Shown: piece after piece, positions 49,513 through 60,922 of the stretch
Layout of the letters: each line of letters opens with the position of its first letter
Position numbering within the stretch: the first letter of the stretch is position 1
Assembly: GCF_017355365.1 (NCBI RefSeq)
Contig: NZ_JADIJR010000001.1
Coordinates: 62,001 to 126,000, forward strand
Length of the DNA: 64,000 bases
From: Microbacterium sp. SD291
GTDB taxonomy: Bacteria > Actinomycetota > Actinomycetes > Actinomycetales > Microbacteriaceae
Direction of reading: 5' to 3'
Translations under genes and position numbers: made by a program
Notes under the pieces: generated by a model
The model's database searches: none
What the model was told of the DNA's origin: nothing
What the model saw: only the letters and a program-made list of their open reading frames with translations

Positions 49513-52500
49513 CGGTCACCTCCAGGATGCGGTTCCAGACGATGTCGCCGTCGGGATCGATGCCCTCGGCCTCTGCCTCCTCGCGCATGCTGCGCACGGC
49601 GGCGAAGTCACGCGGGAGCACCTTCACGAACTCGGCTGCGGTCTCCTCGAACCGCGCCAGGATGTCTGCGCCGAGCGGGGACGCCGTGCGCTCCACATGC
49701 TCGGCGATCAGGCTGCGCAGCACCTCGAGGTCGGCACGGTCCAGCTGCTCCAGCCGGAGCTCGCCGCTGCCGAGGGACTGCGCGTTGATCTTGCCGGTGT
49801 CGAGGGAGCGGACGTACGCCACTCCCCCGGACATGCCGGCGCCGAAGTTGCGTCCGGTCGAGCCCAGGATCACGGCGAGCCCGCCGGTCATGTACTCGAG
49901 CGCGTGGTCGCCGACGCCTTCGACGACGGCGGTCGCCCCGGAGTTGCGGACCAGGAACCGCTCGCCTACCACGCCCGAGATGAACATGGTGCCCGAGGTC
50001 GCGCCGTAGCCGATGACGTTGCCGGCGATCACGTTCTCGTGCGGGGCGATCGACGATCCCCGCGGCGGGCGGATCGTGATGTCACCACCCGAGAGGCCCT
50101 TGCCGACGTAGTCGTTCGCGTCGCCCTCGAGCCGGAGGATGATGCCGGACGGGAGGAACGCTCCGAGCGACTGGCCGGCCGTGCCGTTCAGCGTGACGTC
50201 GATCGTCTCCTTCGGCAGTCCGGTCGCGCCGTGGCGCGAGGTGACCTGATGACCCAGCATCGTGCCGACGGCACGCTCGGTGTTCGCGATCGGCAGCGTC
50301 ACCTTGACCGGCTCGCCGTTCAGGAGAGCGTCCTTCGCGATGTCGATGAGCTGGACGTCGAAGTGCTTCTCGAGCTCGTGGTCCTGCGCACGGCCGCTGC
50401 GGCGAGGCTCGCCGGCCGGGAAGGCCGGCCCCTCGAGCACCGGCGTGAGATCGAGGCCATCGGTCTTCCAGTGCTCGACCGCGGCATCCATCTCGAGCAG
50501 TTCGGCGCGGCCGACGATCTCGTCGATCGAGCGGAAGCCGAGCTCCGCGAGCAGCTCGCGGACCTCCTCGGCGATGAACTCCATGAAGTTCACCACGAAC
50601 TCCGGCTTGCCGGTGAAGCGCTCACGCAGCACGGGGTTCTGCGTGGCGACGCCGACGGGGCAGGTGTCCAGGTGGCAGACGCGCATCATGATGCAGCCGC
50701 TGACCACGAGCGGAGCCGTGGCGAAACCGAACTCCTCGGCTCCGAGCAGCGCGCCGATGATCACGTCGCGGCCGGTCTTGAGCTGCCCGTCGACCTGCAC
50801 GACCACGCGATCGCGCATGCCGTTGAGCATGAGGGTCTGCTGCGTCTCGGCGAGGCCGAGCTCCCACGGGGTGCCGGCGTGCTTGAGCGAGTTCAACGGG
50901 CTCGCACCGGTGCCGCCGTCGTGGCCTGACACCAGGATCACGTCGCTGAGCGCCTTCGCGACACCGGCCGAGACTGCGCCGATGCCTGACTGGCTGACGA
51001 GCTTCGTGTGGATGCGCGCCTCGGGGTTCGCCCGCTTCAGGTCGAAGATCAGCTGCTTGAGGTCCTCGATCGAGTAGATGTCGTGGTGCGGCGGCGGGGA
51101 GATGAGTCCGACGCCTGCCGTCGCGTGCCGCGTGCGCGCCACCCACGGATAGACCTTGGTCGGGGGCAGCTGACCGCCCTCGCCGGGCTTGGCGCCCTGG
51201 GCGAGCTTGATCTGGATGTCATCCGACTCGGTCAGGTAGAGGCTGGTGACGCCGAAGCGCCCGGAGGCCACCTGCTTGATGGAGCTGCGACGCACCGGGT
51301 CGACCAGGCGGTCCGGGTCCTCCCCGCCCTCGCCGGTGTTCGACTTGCCGCCGATCCGGTTCATCGCGATCGCGAGCGTCTCGTGCGCCTCCTTGGAGAT
51401 GGAGCCATAGCTCATCGCACCGGTGGAGAAGCGCTTGACGATCGCGGAGACGGGCTCGACCTCGTCGAGCGGCACGGGCCTGCGCGTGCCGGTGCGCAGC
51501 CTGAACAGGCCGCGGAGGGTCTTCAGCTCCGAGGCCTGGTCGTCGACCAGCCGGGTGTACTCGCGGAAGATGTCGTAGCGCCGCTCACGGGTGGCGTGCT
51601 GCAGCTTGAACACCGTCTCCGGGTTGAAGAGGTGCGGTGAGCCGTCGCGGCGCCACTGGTACTCTCCGCCGGTCCAGAGGCGCTCATGCGCCCTGGCGGC
51701 CGCGTCCTCGGGGTAGGCGTAGTCGTGGCGCGCCTGGTTCTCGGCGAACACCTCTTCGATGCCGATGCCGCCGAGCTTGGACTCGGTGCGCGTGAAGTAC
51801 GCGTCGATGAACTCCTGGCTGAGACCGACCGCCTCGAAGACCTGGGCGCCCGCATACGACGAGACCGTCGAGATGCCCATCTTCGACATGATCTTCAGCA
51901 CGCCCTTGCCGAGCGCGTAGATGAGGTTCCGAACCGCCTTCTCCGGCGTGATCCCGGTGATGTAGCCGGTGCGCACGAGGTGCTCGACCGTCTCCATCGC
52001 CAGGTACGGGTTGATCGCCGAGGCGCCGTAGCCGATCAGCGTCGCGACGTGGTGCACCTCGCGGACGTCTCCGGCCTCGACGATCAGGCCGACCTTCATC
52101 CGGTTCTCGCGGCGGATCAGGTGGTGATGCACCGCCGAGACCATGAGCAGCGACGGGATCGGGACGAGGTCCTTGTTCGAGTCGCGGTCGGACAGGATGA
52201 TGAACTCCGCGCCCTGCTCGATCGCCTCGTCGACCTCGGCGCACATCTCCGTGAGGCGCTCCTGGAGCGTGTGGGATCCGGCGTCGAAGTGGTACAGGCC
52301 CTTGATCGTGACGCTGGAGCGATCGGGAAGCGCCTTGTCGATGTGGCGGATCTTCGCGAGCTCGTCGTTGTCGATGACCGGGAAGTCGAGAGACACCGTC
52401 CTGGTGTGCTCGGGTCCCCAGGTGAGCAGGTTGCTCTCCGGGCCGAGGCCGAGCTTCAGGCTGGTGACGACCTCTTCGCGGATCGAGTCGAGCGGCGGGT

Positions 52501-54085
52501 TGGTGACCTGCGCGAACTGCTGCGTGAAGTAGTCGAACAGCAGGCGCGGCCGCTTGCTGAGCACGGCGATGGGGGTGTCGGAGCCCATCGCGCCGAGAGG
52601 CTCGACGCCGGTCTGCCCCATCGGGGTCAGCAGGATCCGCACCTCCTCCTCGGTGTAGCCGAACGTGCGCTGACGCCGCGTGATCGACGCCGGCGGGTGC
52701 ACGATGTGCTCGCGCTCCGGGAGGTCGGCGAGACGTACCGCGCCGGCATCCAGCCATTCCTGCCACGGGTGCATGGCGGCCAGGTCGTGCTTGATCTCCT
52801 CGTCCTCGACGATCCGTCGCTGAGAGGTGTCGACGAGGAACATCTTGCCCGGCTGCAGACGACCGCGGCGCTTGATGCGCTCCGGCTCGAACTGCAGCAC
52901 GCCGGTCTCGGAGCCGATCACGACGAGGCCGTCGGTCGTCTCGGTCCAGCGTCCCGGCCGCAGGCCGTTGCGGTCCAGGGTCGCGCCGACGAGCGTGCCG
53001 TCGGTGAAGATGAGCGCGGCCGGGCCGTCCCACGGCTCCATCTGGTTCGAGTGGTAGTCGTAGAACGAGCGCAGTTCCGGCGAGATGTCGGACTGCTTCT
53101 CGTACGCCTCCGGAACCATCATCATGATGGCGTGCGGGAGGCTGCGACCGGTGAGGGTGAGCAGCTCGAGGACCTCGTCGAAGGAGGCCGAGTCGCTGGC
53201 GCCGTCGGTGCAGATCGGAAGGAGCGGGGCGATGTCGCCGAGCAGCTCGGACTCGAGCTGCGACTGACGTGCGCGCATCCAGTTGCGGTTGCCGCCGACC
53301 GTGTTGATCTCGCCGTTGTGCGCGAGCATGCGCAGCGGCTGCGCGAGCGGCCAGGACGGGAACGTGTTGGTCGAGTAGCGCGAGTGCACGACAGCCAGCT
53401 CGGACATGAACCGCTCGTCCTGCAGGTCGGGGTAGAACGGCTCGAGCTGCAGCGTCGTGACCATGCCCTTGTAGCCGAGGGTGCGGCTGGACAGCGACAC
53501 GAAGTACGCGCCCAGCTCGTGCCCAGCGCGCTTGCGGAGGCGGTACGCGACCCGGTCCAGGGCGATGCCGGTGAGAGGTGCGTCGGCGAGCGTCGCTCCG
53601 CCGGCGCTGACGAACAGCTGCTCGAACGCGGGGCGCGCCTCGTCGGCGAGCTTGCCGAGGTGCTCGTTGACCGTCGGGACCTCGCGCCAGCCGAGGACGC
53701 GCAGGCCCTCGGCGCGGGCGATCTTCTCGATCCCGGCCTTCTGTTGACGGCGCTGGCTCGAATCGCGCGGCAGGAACCCGAGTCCGACGGCGTACTCGCC
53801 GACCGGCGGCAGTTCGAACGCGGTGACCGCGCGCAGGAACTCGTCGGGCATCTGGGTCAGGATGCCCGCGCCGTCACCGGTGCCGGCATCCGACCCGATC
53901 GCACCGCGGTGCTCCAGGTTGCGCAGCGCCTCGAGTGCCAGCGCGATGATGTCGTGCCCTGCTTCGCCGCGCAGTGTCGCGACCATGGCGAGGCCACAGG
54001 CGTCCTTCTCGAACGCGGGGTTGTACATGCCCTGCTTGGGAGGGAGATTCATCCCGGCAGTGGGGCGGAGGTCGCTTGATGCCAT
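49505..54085 (-). CDS. gltB: Glutamate synthase large (alpha) subunit, 1526 aa
   Basis: Combines glutamine and 2-oxoglutarate into two glutamates. The N-terminal amidotransferase begins after a ~29-residue propeptide at Cys30 ([16 protein letters not shown]). The FMN/synthase part holds the 3Fe-4S cysteines in [20 protein letters not shown] and the loop [20 protein letters not shown]. The C-terminal GXGXG beta-helix domain includes [11 protein letters not shown]. Length is normal. A 78-nt gap separates it from lgt, so it may have its own promoter, although no strong -10 is evident. Confidence 0.97.
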   Translation of the reverse strand: MASSDLRPTAGMNLPPKQGMYNPAFEKDACGLAMVATLRGEAGHDIIALALEALRNLEHRGAIGSDAGTGDGAGILTQMPDEFLRAVTAFELPPVGEYAVGLGFLPRDSSQRRQQKAGIEKIARAEGLRVLGWREVPTVNEHLGKLADEARPAFEQLFVSAGGATLADAPLTGIALDRVAYRLRKRAGHELGAYFVSLSSRTLGYKGMVTTLQLEPFYPDLQDERFMSELAVVHSRYSTNTFPSWPLAQPLRMLAHNGEINTVGGNRNWMRARQSQLESELLGDIAPLLPICTDGASDSASFDEVLELLTLTGRSLPHAIMMMVPEAYEKQSDISPELRSFYDYHSNQMEPWDGPAALIFTDGTLVGATLDRNGLRPGRWTETTDGLVVIGSETGVLQFEPERIKRRGRLQPGKMFLVDTSQRRIVEDEEIKHDLAAMHPWQEWLDAGAVRLADLPEREHIVHPPASITRRQRTFGYTEEEVRILLTPMGQTGVEPLGAMGSDTPIAVLSKRPRLLFDYFTQQFAQVTNPPLDSIREEVVTSLKLGLGPESNLLTWGPEHTRTVSLDFPVIDNDELAKIRHIDKALPDRSSVTIKGLYHFDAGSHTLQERLTEMCAEVDEAIEQGAEFIILSDRDSNKDLVPIPSLLMVSAVHHHLIRRENRMKVGLIVEAGDVREVHHVATLIGYGASAINPYLAMETVEHLVRTGYITGITPEKAVRNLIYALGKGVLKIMSKMGISTVSSYAGAQVFEAVGLSQEFIDAYFTRTESKLGGIGIEEVFAENQARHDYAYPEDAAARAHERLWTGGEYQWRRDGSPHLFNPETVFKLQHATRERRYDIFREYTRLVDDQASELKTLRGLFRLRTGTRRPVPLDEVEPVSAIVKRFSTGAMSYGSISKEAHETLAIAMNRIGGKSNTGEGGEDPDRLVDPVRRSSIKQVASGRFGVTSLYLTESDDIQIKLAQGAKPGEGGQLPPTKVYPWVARTRHATAGVGLISPPPHHDIYSIEDLKQLIFDLKRANPEARIHTKLVSQSGIGAVSAGVAKALSDVILVSGHDGGTGASPLNSLKHAGTPWELGLAETQQTLMLNGMRDRVVVQVDGQLKTGRDVIIGALLGAEEFGFATAPLVVSGCIMMRVCHLDTCPVGVATQNPVLRERFTGKPEFVVNFMEFIAEEVRELLAELGFRSIDEIVGRAELLEMDAAVEHWKTDGLDLTPVLEGPAFPAGEPRRSGRAQDHELEKHFDVQLIDIAKDALLNGEPVKVTLPIANTERAVGTMLGHQVTSRHGATGLPKETIDVTLNGTAGQSLGAFLPSGIILRLEGDANDYVGKGLSGGDITIRPPRGSSIAPHENVIAGNVIGYGATSGTMFISGVVGERFLVRNSGATAVVEGVGDHALEYMTGGLAVILGSTGRNFGAGMSGGVAYVRSLDTGKINAQSLGSGELRLEQLDRADLEVLRSLIAEHVERTASPLGADILARFEETAAEFVKVLPRDFAAVRSMREEAEAEGIDPDGDIVWNRILEVTGG

Positions 54086-54163
54086 GCGGTACCGTCCTCA
54101 GATCTTCAGATGACCCGGGGACGTCATTGGCCGGGTGGATGGGAGGTCCTCACGGACCGGTGG

Positions 54164-55204
54164 CTATCGGGTGCCTGCCGTGTCCGTGGGAGCGGTGCTT
54201 GTGGCGCTGGCTCCTGCGGTGATTTCTTCGGCCGGAGGCTCGCTCAGGTCGACGAATTCTGGGGGATTGTCCTGCGATTCTACATCAGCGTCGAGATCGC
54301 GCCGTTCACGACCCGGCTGGTAGGGAGAAGGCTCCAGTCCGGGGTGACGGCGGTTCTGCACGGCGAGGATCGCGAGACCCACGACGACGCCGATGATCGC
54401 GGCCCACACGTTGCTGCGGAGTCCGAGGATGATCTCGCTCGGGTCGATCCGGATGGATTCCCACACGATGCGGCCGGCGCTGTACCAGATCAGGTAGATC
54501 GCGAAGAGGCGGCCCCACTGCAGCGAGGTGGCCTTGCGGCTCAGCCACAGCAGGACGATCACGCCGAGCCCGTTCCACAGGACCTCGTAGAGGAAGGTCG
54601 GGTGGAACAGCGTGCCCTCGGGAAGGCCGGGAGGGAACGCGGCGTTGTCGGAGGGGATCTCCAGCCCCCACGGCATGTCGGTGGGGAGCCCGTAGAGCTC
54701 CTTGTTGAACCAGTTGCCGAAGCGGCCCATGGCCTGCGCGAGCAGGAGCCCGGGTGCGAGGGCGTCGGCGAAGGTCCAGAAGCGGATGCCGGTCCACCGG
54801 CATCCGAGGTACGCGCCGATCGCGCCGCCGATGAGGGCGCCGAAGATGGCGATGCCGCCCTCCCAGATCGCCCACACCGAGCCGGGCTCGAACGGGTTCC
54901 AGGTGTTCTTGCCCTCGCCGAAGTAGAAGCCGGGGTGGGTGAGCACGTGGAAGATGCGTGCGCCGATGATGGCGATCGGCACCGCGAGGATCGAGATGTC
55001 GACCACGACCCACGGCTCCGCCCCGCGCCTGGTCAGGCGGTGGTTGGTCAGCAGCACGGCGGCGATGATGCCGGCGATGATGCAGAGCGCGTAGAAGTGG
55101 ATCCGGAGGTTCCAGTCGAAGATCGGGATGTCGATGTACGAGACGGGAGGGCTCGGGATGCTGGCGAGCACGCCGGTGAAGGTGCTGTGGAGCGCGAGGG
55201 ACAT
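54164..55204 (-). CDS. lgt: Prolipoprotein diacylglyceryl transferase, 346 aa
   Basis: Transfers diacylglycerol from phosphatidylglycerol to the lipobox cysteine, the first step of lipoprotein maturation. Seven hydrophobic segments; the Lgt signature MGRFGNWFNKELYGLPT is present, as are HFYALCIIAG and HPTFLYEVLWNGLG. The ATG at 55204 is preceded by a TAGAAT -10 hexamer that overlaps the trpA stop, so lgt can be transcribed separately from trp. The C-terminal ~60 residues are a charged cytosolic tail. Confidence 0.96.
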   Translation of the reverse strand: MSLALHSTFTGVLASIPSPPVSYIDIPIFDWNLRIHFYALCIIAGIIAAVLLTNHRLTRRGAEPWVVVDISILAVPIAIIGARIFHVLTHPGFYFGEGKNTWNPFEPGSVWAIWEGGIAIFGALIGGAIGAYLGCRWTGIRFWTFADALAPGLLLAQAMGRFGNWFNKELYGLPTDMPWGLEIPSDNAAFPPGLPEGTLFHPTFLYEVLWNGLGVIVLLWLSRKATSLQWGRLFAIYLIWYSAGRIVWESIRIDPSEIILGLRSNVWAAIIGVVVGLAILAVQNRRHPGLEPSPYQPGRERRDLDADVESQDNPPEFVDLSEPPAEEITAGASATSTAPTDTAGTR

Positions 55205-55211
55205 GAGTGCG

Positions 55212-55217
55212 ATTCTA
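55212..55217 (-). promoter_or_regulatory. -10 hexamer TAGAAT at the trpA stop, leaderless lgt
   Basis: Seven nt before the ATG at 55204. It includes the TAG stop of trpA (55217-55215). Confidence 0.5.
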
Positions 55218-56018
55218 GTTCTCGTGTACGGGGCGCGCCGACGACGTGCCGACGGCCAGGGTTCGGGTGACCTCGGCGAGGGCGGGGATGCCGCCGTCGC
55301 GGAGTGCGCGGACGAGCGCCGTGCCGACAATGGCTCCGTCGGCGTACTCGGAGACGCCGGCGATCTGCTCGGCGGTGGATATCCCGATGCCGACGCAGGC
55401 GCGCGTCGCTCCGTGCTCGCGGAGACGCCCGACGAGCGTGCGCGCGGCGCGGTCGAGCTCCGCGCGCTCACCGGTGATGCCCATCGTGGACACGGTGTAC
55501 ACGAAGCCGGTGGACGACGAGACGACCAGGTCGAGGCGCTCGTCCGATGACGTCGGCGCCGCCAGGAACACGCGGTCGAGGCCGGTGCGCTCGCTCGCGG
55601 CGATCCACTCCCCTGCGACCTCCGGCGTGATGTCGGGGGTGATCAGGCCGGCGCCGCCCGCGGCGAGCAGGTCGTCGGCGTACCGGTCGACGCCGTACTG
55701 GAACACCGGGTTCCAGTAGGTCATCACCAGCACGGGGACGTCGGTCGCGGCGGTGATCGCGCGGACGGCGGTGAACAGGTCCTTCATCCTGAAGCCGGCG
55801 GCCAGTGCCGCGGTGGTGGCCTCCTGGATGACCGATCCGTCCATCACCGGGTCGCTGTAGGGCGGGCCGAGCTCGATGATGTCGACGCCGTTCTCGGCGA
55901 GGGCGATGGCCGCCTGGATGCTCGTCTCCAGATCGGGGAAGCCGACGGGGAGATAGCCGACGAAGGCGCTGCGTCCTGCCGCCTCCGCCTTCCGGATGGC
56001 GTCTTCGACGCGACTCAC
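55215..56018 (-). CDS. trpA: Tryptophan synthase alpha subunit, 267 aa
   Basis: Cleaves indole-glycerol phosphate to indole and glyceraldehyde-3-phosphate. Catalytic Glu and Asp are in [39 protein letters not shown] and [13 protein letters not shown] (phosphate-binding loop with GIGIS later) complete the barrel. The GTG at 56018 overlaps the trpB stop by 4 nt (GTGA), matching the alpha2-beta2 complex. A longer ATG start would sit inside trpB. Confidence 0.96.
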   Translation of the reverse strand: MSRVEDAIRKAEAAGRSAFVGYLPVGFPDLETSIQAAIALAENGVDIIELGPPYSDPVMDGSVIQEATTAALAAGFRMKDLFTAVRAITAATDVPVLVMTYWNPVFQYGVDRYADDLLAAGGAGLITPDITPEVAGEWIAASERTGLDRVFLAAPTSSDERLDLVVSSSTGFVYTVSTMGITGERAELDRAARTLVGRLREHGATRACVGIGISTAEQIAGVSEYADGAIVGTALVRALRDGGIPALAEVTRTLAVGTSSARPVHEN

Positions 56019-57250
56019 TGTGCGGCCTCCGCGTCGTCGTACAGCTCGAAGTAGCGGGCTGCGGTGTCCATGTCCTTGTCGCCGCGACCGGAGAGGCACA
56101 CGGCCAGCAGGGCGTCAGGGCCCATCTCCCGTCCGAGGCGGAGTGCGCCGGCCAGGGCGTGCGCCGACTCGATCGCGGGGATGATGCCCTCGGTGCGGCT
56201 GAGCAGGCGCAGCGCCTGCATGGCCTCGTCATCCGTCGCGGGGATGTACTCGGCGCGTCCGATGTCGGCGAGCCAGGAATGCTCGGGGCCGACGCCGGGG
56301 TAGTCGAGACCCGCGGAGATCGAGTGCGACTCGATCGTCTGGCCGTCCTCGTCCTGCAGGACGTACGTCTTGGCACCGTGCAGGATGCCGGGACGGCCGC
56401 GTTCGATGGACGCGGCGTGGTTCGGGGTGTCGACGCCGTCTCCTGCCGCCTCGACGCCGAAGAGCTTGACGCCCGCGTCGTCCAGGAACGCGTCGAACAT
56501 GCCGATCGCGTTGGAGCCGCCGCCGACGCAGGCGATCACGGCGTCCGGGAGCCGGCCGACCTCGTCGAGCAGCTGCTGGCGCGCCTCCTCGCCGATGATC
56601 TTCTGGAAATCGCGCACCATCGCGGGGAACGGGTGCGGACCCGCCGCGGTGCCGAAGATGTAGTTGGTGGTCTCGACCGAGGCGACCCAGTCGCGGTAGG
56701 CGTCGTTGATCGCGTCCTTGAGCGTGCGGGAGCCCGAGGTGACGGGGATGACCTCGGCGCCGAGCAGGCGCATGCGCGCCACGTTGAGCGCCTGCCGCTG
56801 CGTGTCTACCTCGCCCATGTAGATCGTGCAGTCGAGGCCGAAGAGCGCGGCCGCGGTCGCGGTGGCCACGCCGTGCTGGCCAGCGCCCGTCTCGGCGATC
56901 ACGCGGGTCTTGCCGAGGCGCTTGGTGAGCAGGGCCTGGCCGAGGACGTTGTTGATCTTGTGCGAGCCGGTGTGGTTGAGGTCCTCGCGCTTGAGGAACA
57001 CCCTCGCCCCGCCCGCGTGCTCCGCGAACCTGGCGACCTCGGTGAGCGGCGACGGCCGGCCGGCGTACGAGCTCAGGAGCGCGGCCAGTTCGGCGCGGAA
57101 CGCCGGATCGGCGATCGCCTCGGCGTAGGCCTCGGTGAGCTCGTCGATCGCGGCGATGAGGGACTCGGGCATGTAGCGTCCGCCGTAGTCGCCGAACAGC
57201 GGACCGTGCTGGTCGCGGAGGCTCCCCTCCGGCCGGTCGTTGCTGGTCAC
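56015..57250 (-). CDS. trpB: Tryptophan synthase beta subunit, 411 aa
   Basis: PLP enzyme that condenses indole with serine. The cofactor Lys is in [19 protein letters not shown], the phosphate-binding loop in [12 protein letters not shown], and the catalytic Glu in [23 protein letters not shown] start one base after the trpC stop codon. Part of the coupled trpC-trpB-trpA unit. Confidence 0.97.
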   Translation of the reverse strand: MTSNDRPEGSLRDQHGPLFGDYGGRYMPESLIAAIDELTEAYAEAIADPAFRAELAALLSSYAGRPSPLTEVARFAEHAGGARVFLKREDLNHTGSHKINNVLGQALLTKRLGKTRVIAETGAGQHGVATATAAALFGLDCTIYMGEVDTQRQALNVARMRLLGAEVIPVTSGSRTLKDAINDAYRDWVASVETTNYIFGTAAGPHPFPAMVRDFQKIIGEEARQQLLDEVGRLPDAVIACVGGGSNAIGMFDAFLDDAGVKLFGVEAAGDGVDTPNHAASIERGRPGILHGAKTYVLQDEDGQTIESHSISAGLDYPGVGPEHSWLADIGRAEYIPATDDEAMQALRLLSRTEGIIPAIESAHALAGALRLGREMGPDALLAVCLSGRGDKDMDTAARYFELYDDAEAAQ

Positions 57251-57251
57251 T

Positions 57252-58025
57252 TCAGACCTCCAGGAAGCTCTTGAGCGTTGCCACGGGGTCGCCCGTGACG
57301 AGGGCCTCCCCGATCAGGACGACCTCCGCACCCGCGGAGCGGTAGTGCGCGACATCGGCGGGTGTGAGCACGGCGGATTCGGCGATCTTCACCGCGGAGG
57401 CCGGGATGCGGTCGACGAGACGGCCGAACAGGTCGCGGTCGAGCTCGAGCGTCTTCAGATCGCGGGCGTTCACGCCGATCAGGGGCGAGCCCAGATCGAT
57501 CGCGGCCTCGAGCTCGTCGGCGGAGTGCGTCTCGACGAGCGGCGTCATGCCGAGCTCGGTGATGAAGCCGAAGAGGTCGCGGAGCACCTGGGGCTCGAGC
57601 CCCGCCACGATCAGCAGGACGAGGTCAGCGCCCGCCGCACGCGCCTCGAGCACCTGGTAGCGGTTCGCGATGAAGTCCTTGCGGAGCACCGGCAGCGAGA
57701 CGCGTGCGGTCACGGCCTCGAGGTCGGCGAGGCTGCCGCCGAAGCGGCGCTCCTCGGTGAGCACGCTGATCGCCGAAGCGCCGCCCGTCTCGTACAGCGA
57801 GGCCTGCAGCGCCGGATCGGGGATCTCAGCGAGGGCGCCGCGGGACGGGCTCGCGCGCTTGACCTCGGCGATGATCCTGACCCGATCGGCCGGGGCCAGG
57901 AAGGACAGGGCGTCCTTCGCCGCCGGGCGGGCGAGCGCGGCGCGCTCGACCTCGGCCAGGGGTCGGGTGAGGGCGCGACGCTCGGCGTCTGCGACTGCGC
58001 CGGCCGTCAGGTCGGCGAGGACCAT
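57252..58025 (-). CDS. trpC: Indole-3-glycerol-phosphate synthase, 257 aa
   Basis: Closes the indole ring from carboxyphenylaminodeoxyribulose phosphate. Motifs: [14 protein letters not shown] (catalytic Lys and Pro), [35 protein letters not shown] and a C-terminal phosphate site around EALVTGDP. The ATG overlaps the stop of the small membrane-protein gene upstream (TAATG). Confidence 0.96.
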   Translation of the reverse strand: MVLADLTAGAVADAERRALTRPLAEVERAALARPAAKDALSFLAPADRVRIIAEVKRASPSRGALAEIPDPALQASLYETGGASAISVLTEERRFGGSLADLEAVTARVSLPVLRKDFIANRYQVLEARAAGADLVLLIVAGLEPQVLRDLFGFITELGMTPLVETHSADELEAAIDLGSPLIGVNARDLKTLELDRDLFGRLVDRIPASAVKIAESAVLTPADVAHYRSAGAEVVLIGEALVTGDPVATLKSFLEV

Positions 58026-58255
58026 TAGTGGCCCTTCGGCGAGTACTTGGGACCCTTCACGCCGTAGCCGGCCCTCGCGAGCACCCAGCCCGCGATCGCG
58101 CCGATGAGGATGATGCCGACGGACGCCCAGACGAGGGCGGGCTGCTCGAAGCAGTATGCGACCGTACCGGCGGTGAAGCCGACGAGCATGATGATCACAG
58201 CGGTCCAGGCCGCAGGCGAGTGTCCGTGGCCGGGGTCGGCGATCGGGTTGGTCAT
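58025..58255 (-). CDS. HGxxPAAW-type small membrane protein (DUF6704-like), 76 aa
   Basis: Two hydrophobic helices after the conserved start GHGHSPAAWTAVIIMLVGF, then a basic end (GVKGPKYSPKGH). This small protein is regularly found between the trp membrane-protein gene and trpC in actinobacteria; its function is unknown. The ATG at 58255 has an AGGAG ribosome site. The stop overlaps the trpC start by 1 nt. Confidence 0.85.
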   Translation of the reverse strand: MTNPIADPGHGHSPAAWTAVIIMLVGFTAGTVAYCFEQPALVWASVGIILIGAIAGWVLARAGYGVKGPKYSPKGH

Positions 58256-58304
58256 GTTCTCCTCCGGGGGACGACGTGCTGGATCGGGGATCAGTCTATC
58301 GGGG

Positions 58305-58895
58305 TCAGCGCGTCGGATCGGTTCCGCGGGACAGGTCGTCCCAGGAATCCACGGCGTCGACGGGACCGGCGCTCGGCCCGGTCGGCGCGGCAACGGTCCG
58401 ATAGCGACGGCCGCCGCTTCGCCAGGAGCGCCAGGTGAGCACGGTGACCACGGCGGCTGCCAGCAGGACGACCCAGCCGACGAGCGCCAGCGCCGGCCAC
58501 GCGGACGGCACGATCGCCGACATCAGATCCGACAGTGCCTCGGGGCCCGCGAGCCCCGTCGTCTCGGTGACGGTCGAGGCCACCGCGCTCACCGGCGCCG
58601 TCAGCAGCAGCTGCGCCGTCGTCCAGCCGAGGAACAGGGCCGCGGCGGCTGCGACGATGCCGAAGACGAGCCGCAGGATCGGGCCGACGATCGACAGCGC
58701 GGCGCCGAGCGCGAGCACGGCGAGGCTGAGGGGGGCGAGCAGCGGCAGAGCGGATGCTCCGGGGACGAGGATCGCCTCGCCTGCGTCAGCGCGCTCGATC
58801 GTCAGCCACGTCTGCGTCGAGGAGATGATGCCCACCGCTCCCGCGAGCAGGAAGCCGGAGACGGCGATCGAGCGTCCTCTTCGCGCCAGGCTCAT
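58305..58895 (-). CDS. Trp biosynthesis-associated membrane protein (TIGR02234-like), 196 aa
   Basis: Four hydrophobic segments: near the start ([20 protein letters not shown]), two in the middle, and a late [20 protein letters not shown], with a charged C-tail. Position and layout match the actinobacterial family named after the Trp operon, of unknown function. The ATG overlaps the hisI stop by 4 nt (ATGA). In most relatives trpE stands between hisI and this gene; here it is absent. Confidence 0.85.
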   Translation of the reverse strand: MSLARRGRSIAVSGFLLAGAVGIISSTQTWLTIERADAGEAILVPGASALPLLAPLSLAVLALGAALSIVGPILRLVFGIVAAAAALFLGWTTAQLLLTAPVSAVASTVTETTGLAGPEALSDLMSAIVPSAWPALALVGWVVLLAAAVVTVLTWRSWRSGGRRYRTVAAPTGPSAGPVDAVDSWDDLSRGTDPTR

Positions 58896-59284
58896 GCGAC
58901 GGAGCTCCCGGGCGTCGCGCCGAGGTCGGTGGTGTCGAAGCAGGTGCGCGTGCCGGTGTGGCAGGCCGGCCCCGTCTGCTCGACGAGGAGCAGGATCGCG
59001 TCGCCGTCGCAGTCCAGGCGGGCCTCGCGGACGACCTGGATGTTGCCCGATGTGTCGCCCTTTCGCCAGTACTCCTGCCGGGAGCGCGACCAGTAGACCG
59101 CGCGTCCAGTGGTGAGCGATCGGCGCAGCGCCTCGGCATCCACCCAGGCGAGCATCAGCACCTCACGGGTGTCCCACTGCTGCACGATCACCGGGGCGAG
59201 GCCGTCCGCGTTGAAGACGACCTGGGCGATCCTCTGGTCGACGGTGCTCGGGGCGTCAGGCTCCGGGCGCTCGGATGTGCTCAC
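58892..59284 (-). CDS. hisI: Phosphoribosyl-AMP cyclohydrolase, 130 aa
   Basis: Third step of histidine synthesis, zinc-dependent. Signatures: [40 protein letters not shown], the metal-binding [13 protein letters not shown] and the paired Cys in [10 protein letters not shown]. The GTG overlaps the hisF stop (GTGA). The monofunctional form is used, with hisE encoded separately. Confidence 0.96.
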   Translation of the reverse strand: MSTSERPEPDAPSTVDQRIAQVVFNADGLAPVIVQQWDTREVLMLAWVDAEALRRSLTTGRAVYWSRSRQEYWRKGDTSGNIQVVREARLDCDGDAILLLVEQTGPACHTGTRTCFDTTDLGATPGSSVA

Positions 59285-60042
59285 CGGACCAGCACCCCCT
59301 CGGCGCGGAGCGCCTCCTTGACATCGCCGACGGTGAGCATGCCCGTGTGGAACACGCTCGCCGCGAGCACGGCATCCGCTCCGGCCTTGATCGCCGGGGC
59401 GAAATGCTGCACGGCGCCGGCTCCGCCTGAGGCGATCACCGGCACGGAGGCCGCCTCGCGCATGAGGCGGACGAGTTCGAGGTCGAACCCGTCGCGCGTG
59501 CCGTCGGCGTCGATCGAGTTCACGAGCAGCTCTCCGGCCCCGCGCTCGGCACCCTCCCGCGCCCAGGCGACCGCGTCGAGAGTCGTCTGCGTGCGCCCGC
59601 CGTGCGTCGTGACGACGTACCCGGAGGGCGCCGTCTCCGCGCGCTTCACGTCGAGCGAGAGCACGAGCACCTGGGCGCCGAAGCGGTCGGCGATCTCGCC
59701 GATCAGCTCGGGACGCGCGATCGCTGCGGAGTTCACGCCGACTTTGTCGGCGCCGACCGCGAGCAGCCGTGACACGTCGTCGACGCTGCGCACTCCCCCG
59801 CCGACCGTCAGCGGCACGAAGACCTGCTCGGCGGTGCGCTGCACCACGTCGTAGGTCGTGGCCCGCGCGTCGACCGTCGCGGTGACGTCGAGGAACGTGA
59901 TCTCGTCGGCACCCTGCTCCGCATAGTGCCGGGCGAGCTCGACCGGGTCGCCCATGTCGCGGAGGTTCTCGAAGTTGACGCCCTTGACGACGCGGCCAGC
60001 GGCCACGTCGAGGCACGGGATGACCCGGCTGGCGAGGGCCAT
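59281..60042 (-). CDS. hisF: Imidazole glycerol phosphate synthase cyclase subunit, 253 aa
   Basis: Synthase subunit of the HisF-HisH complex. Catalytic Asp near the start ([20 protein letters not shown]) and the second Asp in the middle of the barrel ([19 protein letters not shown]) are present; [10 protein letters not shown] carries the phosphate loop. The ATG overlaps the hisG stop by one base pair (TGATG). hisH is not in the window. Confidence 0.96.
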   Translation of the reverse strand: MALASRVIPCLDVAAGRVVKGVNFENLRDMGDPVELARHYAEQGADEITFLDVTATVDARATTYDVVQRTAEQVFVPLTVGGGVRSVDDVSRLLAVGADKVGVNSAAIARPELIGEIADRFGAQVLVLSLDVKRAETAPSGYVVTTHGGRTQTTLDAVAWAREGAERGAGELLVNSIDADGTRDGFDLELVRLMREAASVPVIASGGAGAVQHFAPAIKAGADAVLAASVFHTGMLTVGDVKEALRAEGVLVR

Positions 60043-60884
60043 CAGAGCCTCGCGTTGTGGATGGCAGTGACAAGGATCGCCCTGGCGCCGAGGGCGTAGA
60101 GCTCGTCCATCACCTGGTTGACCCTGGTGCGCGAGACCATGACGCGCACGGCGACCCATTCGGGGTCGCGCAGCGGCGAGACCGTGGGCGACTCGATGCC
60201 GCCGGCGATCTTCACCGCGTCGTCCAGGAGCGCCACCGGGAGGTCGTAGTCGATCATCACGAACCGGCGGGCGACCATCACGCCGCGCAGGCGGCGCAGC
60301 AGAGTCTCGGATCCCTCGGCGTCCGAAGGGCCGGCGATCAGCACGGCCTCCGACTCGAGGATCACGGGGCCGAAGACCTCGAGACCCGCCTGGCGGAGAG
60401 TCGTGCCGGTCTCCACGACGTCGGCGACCGCGTCGGCGACGCCGAGGCGCACAGCCGACTCCACGGCGCCGTCGAGCGGCACCAGATCGACGGCGATCCC
60501 GCGCTCGTCGAGGAACGCGTCGACGAGCCCGGGGTACGACGTCGCGATGCGCACCCCGTCGAGCTCGGTCAGCTCGCCGAAGCGGCCCGAGGGCGCGGCG
60601 AAGCGGAAGGTCGAGCCCGCGAAGCCGAGTGCCTCGATCTCACGGGCACCCGGCATCCGGGCGTCGAGGAGCAGGTCGCGTCCGGTGATGCCGACATCGA
60701 GGGCGCCGGAGCCGACGTAGGTGGCGATGTCCTTGGGACGGAGGTAGAAGAACTCGACGCCGTTGACCGGGTCGGCGATGTGCAGGTCCTTGGAGTCACG
60801 GCGTCCGGTGTAACCGGCCTCCGCGAGCATCTCGGCGGCGGTCTCGGAGAGAGAGCCCTTGTTGGGAACAGCGATGCGCAGCAT
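60042..60884 (-). CDS. hisG: ATP phosphoribosyltransferase (long form), 280 aa
   Basis: First committed step of histidine synthesis. Starts [19 protein letters not shown] and contains the PRPP-binding [22 protein letters not shown]-terminal ACT-like regulatory domain (about residues 205-280) makes it the long, histidine-inhibited form. It follows hisE after a 38-nt gap. Confidence 0.96.
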   Translation of the reverse strand: MLRIAVPNKGSLSETAAEMLAEAGYTGRRDSKDLHIADPVNGVEFFYLRPKDIATYVGSGALDVGITGRDLLLDARMPGAREIEALGFAGSTFRFAAPSGRFGELTELDGVRIATSYPGLVDAFLDERGIAVDLVPLDGAVESAVRLGVADAVADVVETGTTLRQAGLEVFGPVILESEAVLIAGPSDAEGSETLLRRLRGVMVARRFVMIDYDLPVALLDDAVKIAGGIESPTVSPLRDPEWVAVRVMVSRTRVNQVMDELYALGARAILVTAIHNARL

Positions 60885-60922
60885 GAACAGCCTTCAGATC
60901 GGATCGGATGTGGCGGAGCGCA

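Noticed and set aside
51686..54079. Open frame of nearly 800 codons on the plus strand
   Set aside because: Lies entirely antisense to gltB; its composition (Arg, Ala, Asp-rich, no motif) is that of a high-GC shadow frame. Similar long frames at 49436-50929, 46446-48173, 39288-41873 and 13073-15487 are shadows of gltB/gltD, pyk, polA and the helicase.
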